The notes: generated from the letters alone by a model not told the origin. Counted from the first letter of the stretch, positions 16,587 through 26,820 are shown. The stretch is 64,000 nt of DNA from an uncultured Gemmataceae bacterium (GCA_937923405.1 CALDUY010000012.1:61694-125693), one strand, 5' to 3'. Made by a program: numbers and translations.

Positions 16587-17174
16587 ATGTCCACGAGGCC
16601 GCGACGCCATTCCGGAGTTCGACAGCGACGCTTCAGCAAAGCGGAGTATTATCAACTCGGCGAACTCGGCCTGTTTAACGGGCAACGCGTGGAGCTAATC
16701 GAGGGGCGATTGATGGTCCATAGTCCACAGAATGCTTTGCATGCTTCAGCAATCTATGAAACCATGATTGCTCTGCAACAGGCATTCGGCCCAGCGTATC
16801 TGGTCCGTTGTCAATTGTCGCTCGATCTAGGACCAACCTCGGAACCCGAGCCAGATTTAGCAGTTGTGGGTGGACCAGCTTCCTTGTACCGGCAAGCGCA
16901 TCCGACGACAGCGGTACTGGTGGTCGAGGTCAGTGACACCAGCCTGACACACGATCGCCGCAAGGGCGGACTGTACGCCCGAGCGGGCATCGCCGAGTAC
17001 TGGATTGTCAATCTGGTGCATCGTCAGATCGAGATGTATCGTCTGCCGATCGCCGACGTGAACGAACCGTTCGGCCACATCTATGCCAGCCGCTCGGACT
17101 CTCAGGTAGGCGGGACAGTCAGTCCACTGGCCCTGCCCAGTGCCAGCCTCGCCGTGGCCCAGATGATTCCGTAA
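16587..17174 (+). CDS. Uma2 family (DUF820) putative endonuclease
   Basis: 195 residues. It shows the PD-(D/E)XK-like Uma2 layout: FSKAEYYQLGELGLFNGQRVELIEGRLM near the start, SEPEPDLAVVGG (PD motif), VLVVEVSDTSLTHDRRKGGLYARAGIAEYWIVNL (ExS...K...Y...W). The family is hugely expanded in planctomycetes and cyanobacteria and its role is unproven. ATG 16587 is chosen over an in-frame GTG at 16578 because GGAGAGG lies at the right distance. It is monocistronic and convergent with the dehydrogenase gene. Confidence 0.9.
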   Translation: MSTRPRRHSGVRQRRFSKAEYYQLGELGLFNGQRVELIEGRLMVHSPQNALHASAIYETMIALQQAFGPAYLVRCQLSLDLGPTSEPEPDLAVVGGPASLYRQAHPTTAVLVVEVSDTSLTHDRRKGGLYARAGIAEYWIVNLVHRQIEMYRLPIADVNEPFGHIYASRSDSQVGGTVSPLALPSASLAVAQMIP

Positions 17175-17223
17175 GGATCTTCCATCTGGACCGTCTCCTC
17201 GCTGCGGCATCTTGTAGCGCGCT

Positions 17224-18471
17224 TTAATATCCCCGTAATTGGGTGGCCTCAGCGACACGACCGACGGCGAGGATGAATGCTGCTTCGCGCGGAGTCACGT
17301 TGTGCTTGGCGGCCGTCTCCCAGGTGTCTTTGAAAGCTCGAGCCATCTTCTTGGCCAGCTTCTCCTGCACTTGCTCAATCGGCCAGGCAAACTGTTGCAG
17401 GTTCTGCACCCATTCGAAGTAGCTGACCGTCACACCGCCAGCGTTGGCCAGGATGTCCGGTACCACGGTGATACCGCGACGACGGAAAATCTCGTCGGCC
17501 TCGAACGTCGTTGGAGCATTGGCTCCCTCGACGATCAATTTCGCCTTAATCCTCTCTGCATTATCGCTAGTTAGCACGCGATCCAAAGCGGCGGGCACTA
17601 GTATCTCGCATTCCGACTCCAGTAGCTCGGCGTTGGTGCGATTCTCTGCGCCGCCGAGATCCTTAATCGAACCGGCCTCATTTTGTAGCCGTAACGCCGT
17701 CTGCAAGTCGATGCCTTTGGGATTGTATTTTCCCCCAGAGACATCTGAAATTCCCACAATGGTCGCGCCGCGTTCTTGCAGAAACATCGCTGCGTGCGAG
17801 CCGACGTTACCGAATCCCTGCACGATGACGCGCGCGCCCTGGAGCGGCAGTCGCATGGCCTCGGCGGCGTGTTCAGTGGCAATGGCCACACCCAGGCCGG
17901 TAGCTTCCTTGCGGCCCACGGAGCCGCCCACCGCTGGCGGCTTCCCCGTGACGATCGCCGGGGTGTAGCCGTGTTGTCGACTGTACTCGTCCATAAACCA
18001 AGCCATCGTCTGGGCGTCGGTATTGACGTCTGGAGCGGGGATGTCCTCATTGGGGCCGATCACTGGATCGATGCCCTGGACAAAGCGCCGCGTCAGCCGT
18101 TCCTTTTCGCGGAGGCTCAACTTTTTGGGATCCACGGAGATGCCGCCCTTGGCTCCACCGAACGGCACGTCGACTAGGGCGGTCTTCCAGGTCATCAACG
18201 AGGCCAGTGCTGTGACCTCGATGGCATCGACCTCGGGGTGATAACGTAGACCGCCTTTGTAGGGACCACGCGCGTTGTTGTGCTGGACGCGGTAGCCGTT
18301 GTACACCTCTAGAGTGCCGTCATCACGCACCAGAGGGACTTCGACACGCAGTTCGCGATCGGTGTTCTGAATCAGATATGCCAGGGCATCGTTCAGCTTG
18401 AGAATCTTGGCGGCAAAGGTGAAGAAATGATTAACCACGTCCAGACTATTGTGTCCCGCGCTATCCACCAT
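17224..18471 (-). CDS. Glutamate (Glu/Leu/Phe/Val family) dehydrogenase
   Basis: 415 residues, standard for the hexameric family. The substrate-binding region GPYKGGLRYHPEV and the catalytic-lysine motif VPFGGAKGGISVDP are clear, followed by GPNEDIPAPDVNT. The NAD(P) domain starts about residue 210 with ARVIVQGFGNVGSHAAMFLQ, and the C-terminal ANAGGVTVSYFEWVQN is intact. It converts glutamate to 2-oxoglutarate and ammonia reversibly. ATG 18471 has a strong AAGGGGGG site; a longer frame to 18648 encodes unlikely Pro/Arg-rich sequence. It is divergent from the sugar ABC operon. Amino-acid preference within the family is inferred from general similarity to glutamate enzymes. Confidence 0.92.
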   Translation of the reverse strand: MVDSAGHNSLDVVNHFFTFAAKILKLNDALAYLIQNTDRELRVEVPLVRDDGTLEVYNGYRVQHNNARGPYKGGLRYHPEVDAIEVTALASLMTWKTALVDVPFGGAKGGISVDPKKLSLREKERLTRRFVQGIDPVIGPNEDIPAPDVNTDAQTMAWFMDEYSRQHGYTPAIVTGKPPAVGGSVGRKEATGLGVAIATEHAAEAMRLPLQGARVIVQGFGNVGSHAAMFLQERGATIVGISDVSGGKYNPKGIDLQTALRLQNEAGSIKDLGGAENRTNAELLESECEILVPAALDRVLTSDNAERIKAKLIVEGANAPTTFEADEIFRRRGITVVPDILANAGGVTVSYFEWVQNLQQFAWPIEQVQEKLAKKMARAFKDTWETAAKHNVTPREAAFILAVGRVAEATQLRGY

Positions 18472-18837
18472 CGAGTATTCCCCCCCTTGAGAAGAGATCA
18501 AGTCGCGACCAGGAGTTCCGCCTCCGGGCGAATAAGCGGATTGTGCCAGAGTCCACGTCGACTCGCAAGCGCTTCCGTGATGGCGAATGGGAGGAGGATA
18601 GCGAAACGGTTCTTCTTCGCCGTAAGTTGTTGAGCGGTGGTCGAGCAATCAATTAGGTTCCAGGACTTATAGCATGCCGAACAGATCTTCAATCGTCCTA
18701 GGGCAGATCCGGAGGTTTCTTGTCTGCGTCAGTGAGCTACAGTAACTTATTGGGTTGGGAATTAAAGAAAGATATTTACTCGATAGAGGTTCGACTTGGA
18801 ACAGCTGTCCGCGTTTTCGGTGCATAAAGGACCAACG
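18472..18837. promoter_or_regulatory. Divergent promoter region between dehydrogenase and sugar ABC operon
   Basis: This 366-nt gap has no convincing gene. It should carry promoters for both directions. AT-rich sequence around 18745-18785 (TTGGGAATTAAAGAAAGATA) precedes the transporter genes; no operator palindrome was recognised by eye. Confidence 0.4.
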
Positions 18838-19776
18838 ATGAGATTACACACGTTGCTTTTCTTAGCCGTCGCGTCCATATTCTGGGCCGGATGTAGGTCC
18901 GCCGAGTCGCCATCGAGTGGTGGCGACCACCTTTTTGGTGTGTCATTTCAGACGATGAATAACCCGTTCTTCGTCGAGTTGAATGAGGGATTGAAAGGCG
19001 TCATTGAGGCGCGTGGAGGAAGGCTGGTCACATTGGACGCGCAATGGAATTCGCTGAAGCAGAAGAATGACGTGGCAGATTTGTTACAGCAAAGTCCTGC
19101 AGCAGTGTTTATCAATCCCGTGAACTGGGAAGGAATCAAAGGTACATTAATGGAAGCACGTCGGAAACAAGTGCCTGTGATCATCGTCGATGCGCCGGTC
19201 AGCGAGCCGGACTTAGTACTTTGTCAGGTGGCCAGTGACAATTTCGAGGCCGGCCGATTAGCTTGTGAATCGCTGGCAAAGGTCAACCCCAATGCCAAGA
19301 TTGTCGTTCTTCACTTAAGCGTGAACCGTGCCTGTATCGATCGTGTCGAGGGATTCAAAGCAGAGATGGCCAAACATCCTGGCCTGAAAATCCTGGACAC
19401 TCAGGAAGGTAAAGGAAGCACGGAAGGGGCACGTCCTGTCATGCGTGACCTTCTGGGCCGTTTTCCAGACTTGGACGCAGTGTTTCCTATTAATGATCCC
19501 AGCGCCTTAGGAGCCATCTCGGCAATCGAAGCTGCCGGTCGCACGGGGCAAGTTACGGTGGTGACGGTCGACGGCTCGCGCGAAGGCGCTTTGGCCTTGC
19601 AAGTGGGTAAATTGCATGCAACCGTAGCCCAATTTCCTCGGGAAATTGGCCGCATTGCCGCCGAAAAGGCTTATGATCATCTCCAAGGCAAGCCCGTCGA
19701 AAAGGATATCAAAATTCCGGTGAAGCTCATCACCAGGGATAACGTCCATGAGATTCTGCAATCAGACAAAAAGTAA
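18838..19776 (+). CDS. Sugar ABC transporter substrate-binding lipoprotein (RbsB type)
   Basis: 312 residues. The leader ends IFWAGC, a lipobox with Cys at residue 19. The mature part is a periplasmic binding protein I fold: FGVSFQTMNNPFFVELNEG, ADLLQQSPAAVFINPVNWEG, VPVIIVDAPV, NDPSALGAISAIEAAGRTG, the standard landmarks of ribose/galactose-type receptors. ATG 18838 follows AAAGGA; an upstream TTG would place the lipobox too far in. The stop and the ATPase start share one nucleotide (TAATG). With the ATPase, the permease and a GH32 enzyme after it, it probably binds fructose, sucrose or fructan oligomers (inference from context). Confidence 0.92.
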   Translation: MRLHTLLFLAVASIFWAGCRSAESPSSGGDHLFGVSFQTMNNPFFVELNEGLKGVIEARGGRLVTLDAQWNSLKQKNDVADLLQQSPAAVFINPVNWEGIKGTLMEARRKQVPVIIVDAPVSEPDLVLCQVASDNFEAGRLACESLAKVNPNAKIVVLHLSVNRACIDRVEGFKAEMAKHPGLKILDTQEGKGSTEGARPVMRDLLGRFPDLDAVFPINDPSALGAISAIEAAGRTGQVTVVTVDGSREGALALQVGKLHATVAQFPREIGRIAAEKAYDHLQGKPVEKDIKIPVKLITRDNVHEILQSDKK

Positions 19777-21338
19777 TGGCTAATGCTCCGACCTGCCTGT
19801 TAGAGTTACGCGGCATTTCCAAGCACTTTGGCGGAGTCCAAGCCTTGGATCGTGTGGATTTCACGCTTCAGGAAGGGGAAATCCATGCTCTGTTAGGTGA
19901 AAATGGTGCGGGGAAATCTACTCTCATCAAAATTATTGGTGGTGTTCACCAACCTGATACGGGAGAGATACGGATTAATAATGCCGTGGTTCAGATCCCG
20001 AATGTGCGAACGGCAGAGCGTTTAGGAATTCGTATTATCCATCAGGAAATGGCGTTGGCCCCGAACCTATCAATCGCGGAGAACCTGTATTTAGGACGGG
20101 AACCACGGCGATTCGGCCTGCTAGATCGAGCTCGAATGTTCCGTGACGCCGAGCGATTGAAGACCGAGCTGGACCTGCCAGAAATTGGTGACGTGCGTAC
20201 TCTGGTCGGCCAATTGAACGTCGCTCGTCAGCAATTGGTCGAAATTGCCCGGGCATTGACTGGGGAACTACGCCTCCTTGTGCTTGATGAACCGACAGCG
20301 TCCCTAAGTGAAGCCGAGACCGAGGCATTGTTTGCCAAACTCCGTCGGTTGCGAGCGCAGGGAGTGGGAATCATCTACATTTCCCATCGCTTAGAGGAGA
20401 TTCAACGCCTCGCCGATCGCATCACAGTGCTACGAGACGGGCGGAGCATCGGGACACAACTCGCCGCCGAACTGCATATCCCTCAGCTGATGACGTGGAT
20501 GGTGGGCCGAGAGGTCAAGGATCGTTATCCCCGCCCGCCGTATCAACCCGGCGAGGTCGTTCTCCGTGTGCGCAATCTGCGTGCGCCGGGCGTGAATGAG
20601 GTCAGTTTTGAAGTGCGCGAGGGGGAGGTTGTAGGGTTTGCCGGACTGGTGGGGGCGGGACGTACGGAGCTCGCGCGAGCTCTGGTCGGATTGTCTCCTA
20701 TTCAGAGTGGACAGGTTCTTTTGAACGGCAATCCGTTACGTTTGCGCAGCCCACGCGAGGCTCGTCGGGCGGGAATCGTTTTGGTGCCAGAAGATCGCAA
20801 ACGCGAGGGGCTGATTCTGACTCGCAGCGTGGGGTTCAATCTAGCTCTGCCATGGACGCGATTGTGGGCGCGAGGAATCTTGCCGAATCATGTCCGGCGA
20901 GCTGCCATCATCCATAACGCGATTCGGAATTATTCCCTTCGTCCAGGCAACCCCAATCAAGCTGTCAATACGCTCTCGGGCGGAAACCAGCAGAAAGTGG
21001 TCGTAGCAAAATGGATGGAGCAGCCTCCGCGAGTGCTCATTCTAGATGAACCGACGCGTGGGGTGGACGTGGGGGCGAGAGAGGACATGTTCACCATTAT
21101 CGGCCAATTGGTGACACAACGCATGGCGGTGCTGCTCATTTCGTCGGACCTGCCCGAAGTCATGAATCTCTCGCATCGATTGGTGTTATACCGGGAAGGA
21201 AGCATCGTGCGTGAAGGACCAGCTGCGAGCTTCACGCCGGAAGAAGTGATGCTGGAGTTGACCGGGGTGACAGCTGAAGGCAAGCCACATCAGCAACTCG
21301 GTACTTCGCGAGGCTCGTCAAATAAGGATGGGAAATGA
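19776..21338 (+). CDS. Sugar ABC importer ATPase with two nucleotide-binding domains (RbsA/MglA type)
   Basis: 520 residues with duplicated ATPase domains, as in RbsA. Domain 1: Walker A GENGAGKST, a diverged signature LNVARQQLVEIARAL, Walker B LLVLDEPTASLS. Domain 2: a degenerate Walker A (GLVGAGRTEL), signature TLSGGNQQKVVVAKWM, and Walker B VLILDEPTRGVDVG. This asymmetry is normal for the carbohydrate uptake transporter-2 family. It overlaps the permease by 4 nt (ATGA) and the receptor by 1 nt, which points to translational coupling. Confidence 0.95.
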   Translation: MANAPTCLLELRGISKHFGGVQALDRVDFTLQEGEIHALLGENGAGKSTLIKIIGGVHQPDTGEIRINNAVVQIPNVRTAERLGIRIIHQEMALAPNLSIAENLYLGREPRRFGLLDRARMFRDAERLKTELDLPEIGDVRTLVGQLNVARQQLVEIARALTGELRLLVLDEPTASLSEAETEALFAKLRRLRAQGVGIIYISHRLEEIQRLADRITVLRDGRSIGTQLAAELHIPQLMTWMVGREVKDRYPRPPYQPGEVVLRVRNLRAPGVNEVSFEVREGEVVGFAGLVGAGRTELARALVGLSPIQSGQVLLNGNPLRLRSPREARRAGIVLVPEDRKREGLILTRSVGFNLALPWTRLWARGILPNHVRRAAIIHNAIRNYSLRPGNPNQAVNTLSGGNQQKVVVAKWMEQPPRVLILDEPTRGVDVGAREDMFTIIGQLVTQRMAVLLISSDLPEVMNLSHRLVLYREGSIVREGPAASFTPEEVMLELTGVTAEGKPHQQLGTSRGSSNKDGK

Positions 21339-22357
21339 GCAGCTCAGAACACAGGGATCAAACCGCCAATTCCAATGCGGCAACGAGCCAGGGGCATCAG
21401 CTCCTCATGATGTTGTTCAAAGCTGGACAAGGATTTCTCCCTTTGTTGGCGGCCATCGTGGTGTTGCTGGTAGTTTTTAGTCTGTGGGTTCCACAAGGCC
21501 GGTTTTTGCGATTCGATAATCTTGTTGATCTTGCTCAGCAGATTGCTGTCAACGCCATTCTCGCCTTTGGACTGACGCTGGTCATTCTGATCGGCGGCAT
21601 CGACTTGAGTGTTGGAGCAGTGGTTGCCGTAGCCGGTGTAGTCTCGGTTTCATTGTTGACGCCGGCGGGGCCGGTGGGTGGTTTGCTTAGCGGAATCGCA
21701 GCTGGTGTGCTGTTTGGGTTGTTCAATGGTCTTTTTGCAGCTCGTACTGCGATGCCTCCATTCATTGTCACGCTGGCGACGATGCTTATGGCACGCGGCT
21801 TTGCCCTGGGGTTCAACGAAAGTCGTCCGTTACCCATCAGTGAGCAACAGCATCTGTTTCTGGCTTTGGGTAACGAGCGTTGGTGGGGCTGGTTGCCGAT
21901 GCCCGTGATACTGATGTTCGTGGTCTTAATATTCAGTGCGATCCTATTGCACAGCACCCGTTTCGGCCAACACTTGTTCGCTATTGGCGGCAATCGTGAG
22001 GCGGCTCGGCTTGCAGGTATCACCATTGCCACGCACGAGGTACTCGTCTATGTGTTTTGTGGAGCGTGTGCGGGGCTGGCCGGCATCATCCATGCCGCAC
22101 AACTCTATTCTGCCGAACCCGCAGCCGGTCAAGGTTATGAACTCAATGCCATTGCAGCGGTCGTCCTGGGTGGGACGAGCTTCTCGGGCGGAGTGGGTAG
22201 CATCCCGGGCACGCTGTTAGGGGCAATCATCATCGGCATTTTGGACAAAGGCTTGAATCAAGCCGGGGTTCACTTTTCGTTGCAGTACATGGTGAAAGGT
22301 GGTGTGATCCTCGCTGCAGTGTGGTACGACGTCTCCCGTCGTCGCCTCAGTCGCTAA
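21335..22357 (+). CDS. Sugar ABC importer permease (RbsC type)
   Basis: 340 residues, about ten membrane helices. Family landmarks: NLVDLAQQIAVNAILAFGLTLVILIGGIDLSVG (the GGIDLSVG motif at helix 3), FNGLFAARTAMPPFIVTLATM, and GNREAARLAGI in the coupling loop, then AAVVLGGTSFSGGVGSIPGTLLGA. It belongs to the branched BPD_transp_2 type. A 47-nt gap with GGGAG leads to the GH32 gene, so uptake and hydrolysis genes are very likely one operon. Confidence 0.95.
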   Translation: MSSSEHRDQTANSNAATSQGHQLLMMLFKAGQGFLPLLAAIVVLLVVFSLWVPQGRFLRFDNLVDLAQQIAVNAILAFGLTLVILIGGIDLSVGAVVAVAGVVSVSLLTPAGPVGGLLSGIAAGVLFGLFNGLFAARTAMPPFIVTLATMLMARGFALGFNESRPLPISEQQHLFLALGNERWWGWLPMPVILMFVVLIFSAILLHSTRFGQHLFAIGGNREAARLAGITIATHEVLVYVFCGACAGLAGIIHAAQLYSAEPAAGQGYELNAIAAVVLGGTSFSGGVGSIPGTLLGAIIIGILDKGLNQAGVHFSLQYMVKGGVILAAVWYDVSRRRLSR

Positions 22358-22404
22358 CAAGTCTGGCCCCTGGCTCATGGAGTTTCAGACTAGGGAGTCT
22401 CATT

Positions 22405-24779
22405 ATGAAAGGGTGGGTAACATTATGTTTCTCGGGACTCGTCTTGTCTCTGGTTTTTGGTCTATTTTGGGCTTCGACAAGTGTTTGGGGGGCTGATTCT
22501 AACGATCCTAAACGCATTTTCTCCTCTGCGATTGCCGTTTGGCACCTAGCAGATGTTCGCGATTCGGCGGGGGACGACAGCGGCTTGACGCCTCAGGGAG
22601 ATGTTCGTTTAGGGATCGATCTGAAAGGAGCCGATCGGGAGGCGTCCTTGAAACGAGGAGGTGATGGTAAGGTCGCAGAACTGCGTGGCGGCTGGCTGGA
22701 CGCTGGTCAAGGCCATCACCAAGAACTGAATATCGCAGGTGAGCAGTTTACAGCGCTGATCCGCATGCGTGCTCTCACTCCGATGGCGTGGGATACTCGA
22801 GGGTATTTCACCAAGGGAGGGGGGCATGACCGGTTGGTGTTCAATTTCTTTACCTATGATTTCGGCGCTGGTCCTGAGAATATGCGCTTGGGCTGTGAGA
22901 TCGGCGTGGAAGGCAAGTCGGGCCTCGCCGCCCAAGTGACCGTACCCTTGGCTCAAATTGGTCCGACCGACTGGCATGACATCCTTGCCCGATACGATGG
23001 CCGCCAATTAGTACTGTTCATTGACGGTGTCCCCGTGGACCGCAAAGCGGTCACTGGCCGCTTGCGGCAGGGCAACAAGGAACCGCTGGCCATCGGCGCA
23101 GGTGGCCCAGGAGACGATCCTTTTCCTGGTCTAGTCGATCACGCCGCCTTGTGGAATCGCTCGCTGAGCGATGAGGAAATTGTCACCCTTTGCGGGGGCA
23201 AAAAGGAGGTAGAGCATCATCGAAAACGGTTCGCTACTGCTTCCGCGGGCCGATTACCCTCGACCCAGGACTTGGTGGAAAGTTACCGTACTCTCATCAA
23301 GAAGTTTCAAAATGATCCGCATCGTCCCCGGTATCACTTCTTGCATTTGGAAGCCGGTGATGCCATGCCCGGTGACGCCAACGGTGCCATCTTCTGGAAG
23401 GGGCGATACCATCTCTTCTATATTTTTCAGCGACAAGAGGCGACCTCGAAGCAAACCCTTCATTGTTGGGGACATGCCTCCAGCGTGGACTTGCTCCACT
23501 GGGAGCATCATCCTGTGGCGCTGGACGTTGCTGCCAAAGATCCGGATCGCAGCATTTTCTCGGGCAATGCCTTTGTGACCAAGGAGGGGGGGCCGTGATT
23601 CTTTATCATGGCGTGGATGCGGGGAATTGCATCGCCTTGGCCCAGGATGATCTCTTGATTCGCTGGAAGAAGTCTGCAGACAATCCTATTGTGCCGATGC
23701 CCAAACCGGGTACTCCGAATTACGGCAAGTATGACTCCTGGGATCCTCATGGCTGGCTCGAAGGCGACACCTATTATGCCATTTTTGGGGAAAATCCCGG
23801 CACGGGTACGAAAGCAGCTTTGTTCAAAGGCCCCTCTCTAACGCGACTCCAATTTGTCGGTCGGTTTATGGCCCACGATCCTTGGAGCGAGCCTGGGGAG
23901 GACATTTCCTGTCCGGATTTCTTCCCGATCGGCAACAAACACCTGCTACTTTGCATCAGTCACATGCGAGGGGCACGCTACTTCGTGGGGCATTGGGACA
24001 AAAACAAAGACGTATTTACTCCGGAGTCTCATGGTCGAATGAACTGGCCCGGGGGTGCCTTCTTTGCTCCGGAAACTCTGTTGGACGAGAAGGGGCGTCG
24101 CATTGTGTTTGCTTGGTGCCTGGATGAGCGTCCCCGAGCCGCACGGGTAGCCAGTGGCTGGAGCGGGGTAATGAGTTTACCCCGGGTGTTGAGCTTGAGC
24201 AACGATGGCACCCTCCGCATCGAACCGGTCGAGGAACTGAAGCGACTTCGCTCTGAGGCTCTCGACAGCCGGACTAATATTAGCATCTCGCCTGACGAAG
24301 AATTGCTGCTTAAGCAGGTCAAGGGAGACAGTTTGGAAATCGAGGTGGAACTGCAACCCGAGGCGAAGGCCGAGTGCGGTGTGGTTGTCCGACGAACCCC
24401 GGACGGGGCAGAACAAACAGTTATTAGCTACCTCCCGGATGAAAAAGTCCTGAAAATCGACGTCAGCAAGAGTACGCTTGATCCAGCGATTCGCTACCGG
24501 AGCTGGTGTTTGTGGCGACCTCACGATCCAAAAGATGCCGAACGACGTGTGCTGGTTCAGGAAGCTCCACTCACCTTGAACCGAGGCGAACCTTTGCGGC
24601 TGCGAATTTTTTTGGATCGCTCCATGCTGGAAGTCTTCGCCAATCAACGACAATGTATGACGCAACGACTCTGGCCGACACGGCCTGATGCCTTGGGGGT
24701 AGCTCTCTTCAGCCGAGGTCGTTCCACCCGTGTCACAATGCTGAACGCTTGGCACATGGCTTCCACCAGTCCTCACTAA
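22405..24779 (+). pseudogene. Glycoside hydrolase family 32 (fructan/levan-type), frame broken in a G7 tract
   Basis: The 5' frame (from ATG 22405, GGGAG upstream) ends at 23598, while the continuing GH32 sequence lies in another frame from about 23594. One extra G in the run of seven G at 23586-23592 would give one 791-residue protein (KEGG-AVILYHG join). Layout: signal/anchor (residues 1-30), a LamG-like beta-sandwich (about 45-270), then the GH32 propeller (MPGDANGAIFWKGRYHLFY, SWDPHGW) and a C-terminal beta sandwich. The nucleophile Asp of the NDPNG-type motif is present (GDANG). The acid/base Glu usual in the ECPD motif reads ISCPD here. It may be a sequencing error, a real knock-out, or a slippage switch. 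Confidence 0.85.
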
Positions 24780-24966
24780 CACGAAAGCCTGCTTTGCTAA
24801 TTCCAACCTGAAACCGAGGAAGAATTCCCCATGATTCCGCGGTGGCTGATTAAATCCTAGCTACGTCTAGCAACATGCCTTTCGTAGCGGAGAGGCGCTT
24901 TCTTCCTGAGCTAGTCGTTCCTACAATGGCCCCAACCTGCATTCCAACCTCGGAGGAGCAACTTTC

Positions 24967-25893
24967 ATGACCCATGCTCTGGATCGACGCGGCTTCCTGC
25001 AAGCCTCATTAGCGGTACTGGCCGGTTCCACGCTGCCCCATGCGATCGCCGACACGACCAAAAAACCGATATTTGAGATCTCTCTTGCTGAATGGTCGCT
25101 GCATCGCGCCCTGTTCGGCAAGAAGATGACCAACCTCGACTTCCCTGCCGTGGCCAAAAACGATTTCGGCATCTCCGCCGTCGAATATGTCAACCAGTTT
25201 TTCAAAGACAAGGCCCGCGACCAGAAGTATCTCGCCGAGCTGAAGAAACGCTGCGATGATTTGGGAGTCAAAAGCGTTCTGATCATGTGCGATGGCGAGG
25301 GGAACCTTGGCGATGCTGACACTGCCAAGCGAAAGAAGGCGGTCGAGAATCATCATCAGTGGGTCGAGGCGGCGAAGTTTCTCGGCTGTCATTCCATCCG
25401 CGTTAATGCCTACTCGACGGGCACCTACGAGGAGCAGATGGAACGAGCTGCCGACGGCCTGCGCCAGCTTTGCGAGTACGGCGACAAGTACGACATCAAC
25501 GTCATCGTCGAGAATCACGGCGGGCTGTCGTCTAACGGCGAGTGGCTCGTCGGTGTGATGAAAAAGGTCGATCACAAGCGAGTCGGCACGTTGCCGGACT
25601 TCGGCAACTTCCGCCTGGACCGAGGCAAGGAATACGATCGCTACAAGGGCGTCAAGGAGATGATGCCCTATGCCAAGGGCGTCAGTGCCAAGTCGCACGA
25701 CTTCGATGACAAGGGCAACGAGACGCACACCGACTATCGCAAGATGATGGCGATCGTCCTCGACGCGGGCTATCGTGGCTACGTTGGTATCGAATATGAA
25801 GGCAGTAAGCTCCCTGAGCCAGAAGGCATCAAGGCGACAAAGAAACTGCTTGAAACTGTCCGTGAAGAGCTGACACCGAAGTACAGCAAGTAA
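24967..25893 (+). CDS. Tat-exported sugar phosphate isomerase/epimerase-like TIM barrel
   Basis: 308 residues with a twin-arginine leader ([20 protein letters not shown]). The body is an AP-endonuclease-2/xylose-isomerase-type barrel: [59 protein letters not shown] (metal Glu), [33 protein letters not shown] (His metal ligands) and [16 protein letters not shown] site precedes ATG 24967. Planctomycete relatives are numerous and act presumably on sugars in the periplasm. It follows the GH32 gene by 187 nt with no clear terminator, so co-expression with the sugar operon is possible but not shown. Confidence 0.9.
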   Translation: MTHALDRRGFLQASLAVLAGSTLPHAIADTTKKPIFEISLAEWSLHRALFGKKMTNLDFPAVAKNDFGISAVEYVNQFFKDKARDQKYLAELKKRCDDLGVKSVLIMCDGEGNLGDADTAKRKKAVENHHQWVEAAKFLGCHSIRVNAYSTGTYEEQMERAADGLRQLCEYGDKYDINVIVENHGGLSSNGEWLVGVMKKVDHKRVGTLPDFGNFRLDRGKEYDRYKGVKEMMPYAKGVSAKSHDFDDKGNETHTDYRKMMAIVLDAGYRGYVGIEYEGSKLPEPEGIKATKKLLETVREELTPKYSK

Positions 25894-26025
25894 GGCTAGC
25901 GCGAACCTCGGCACAGTCGCGGCTCTCTTATTTGTGCGACCCTAGGAGCGGCGGGCAAGGGTCTGTCGCTCCCACGAAACTGGAGGTTCTCTATGCGACA
26001 CAAATCTACCACGACTCCCTCTTTC

Positions 26026-26097
26026 GGGGTCGTGGCGTAACGGCAGCGTACACGCCTTTTAAGCGTCGAGGTGAGGGTTCGACTCCCTCCGACCCTG
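26026..26097 (+). tRNA. tRNA-Lys (anticodon UUU)
   Basis: Acceptor GGGGTCG pairs with CGACCCT (26090-26096, one G-T). D arm GCGT/GCGT, anticodon stem CACGC/GCGTC (outer pair mismatched), loop CTTTTAA giving anticodon UUU, T arm GAGGG-TTCGACT-CCCTC, discriminator G. CCA is not encoded. Upstream sequence 26009-26015 can pair with the 5' acceptor strand. Confidence 0.85.
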
Positions 26098-26228
26098 CTA
26101 AAATCTATTTTTCAGCTCCGCAAACTCCTTGAGGTTATTTGCTACCGGTCTGCGCGTTCATCCGCTACGATCCAAAACGACTTCCGTTGGCCAATCGTTC
26201 TTTTGACCTGTAGGGCGAAGATGCTGTG

Positions 26229-26820
26229 ATGAACCGAGAGCAGTCCCGCTCGGACGAGCGGTCCCCGTCGGTTTCCTTGGCGGACCATGACACGACTCCC
26301 AACGCGGAATCGGCAGAGATCCCCCGTCTGGCCACGCTAGGCAAATACCGCATTCTCAAAGAACTCGGACGGGGCGGCATGGAAGCGATCTATCTCGCTC
26401 ATGATGAAAGCTCCCGCGTGAGGTAGCGGTGAAGATCATGCTGCCCAACATCGACCGGCCAGTGCCGCCAGTGTGGCTTGCGAACGGGCTCACTTGCTGA
26501 GTTTGATGAAGGCCAATGGCGCGGTACGCACTACCCCAATCCCTATAGCCACACCGGCCTCGGAGCAGCCCGAGAATTCGTTTGCCGATTTGTCCCCTGC
26601 CGCTGCTGAGGAAGCATCCCCGCCGACGTCCTCTCCACCTCAACGACGTGCCCCGTCAAAACTGTACCTACTGGGCGGGCTGTTCTTCGGCTTCGTGGCC
26701 CTACTGAGCGGCGGTTTCCTCCTCATCAAGATCACCAACAAGGATGGCACGGTCACCGAGTTGAAGGTGCCTGACACTGCCAAGATTGAGATTTCCAGAG
26801 AAGAAAATCGTCGAAAGATT
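26229..26820 (+). pseudogene. Gutted Ser/Thr protein kinase remnant
   Basis: The first 66 codons (ATG 26229) encode an N-terminal linker and the opening of a Hanks-type kinase, GKYRILKELGRGGMEAIYLAHDE, the P-loop region with one unusual Glu where Gly is expected (GGMG). A frame change follows, and the next piece (VAVKIMLPNID, nt 26425-26455) is the beta-3 Lys strand in another frame. Then the catalytic core is missing: the sequence passes into a Pro-rich segment, a single membrane helix (LYLLGGLFFGFVALLSGGFL, from about 26662) and ITNKDGTVTELKVPD, the post-membrane sequence typical of planctomycete receptor kinases. So an internal deletion removed most of the kinase. The remnant runs directly into the tRNA array. 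Confidence 0.75.

Noticed and set aside
18427..18840. Regulator gene between glutamate dehydrogenase and the sugar operon
   Set aside because: Looked for a LacI or GntR-type gene near the transporter, but no frame in the gap encodes a helix-turn-helix protein.
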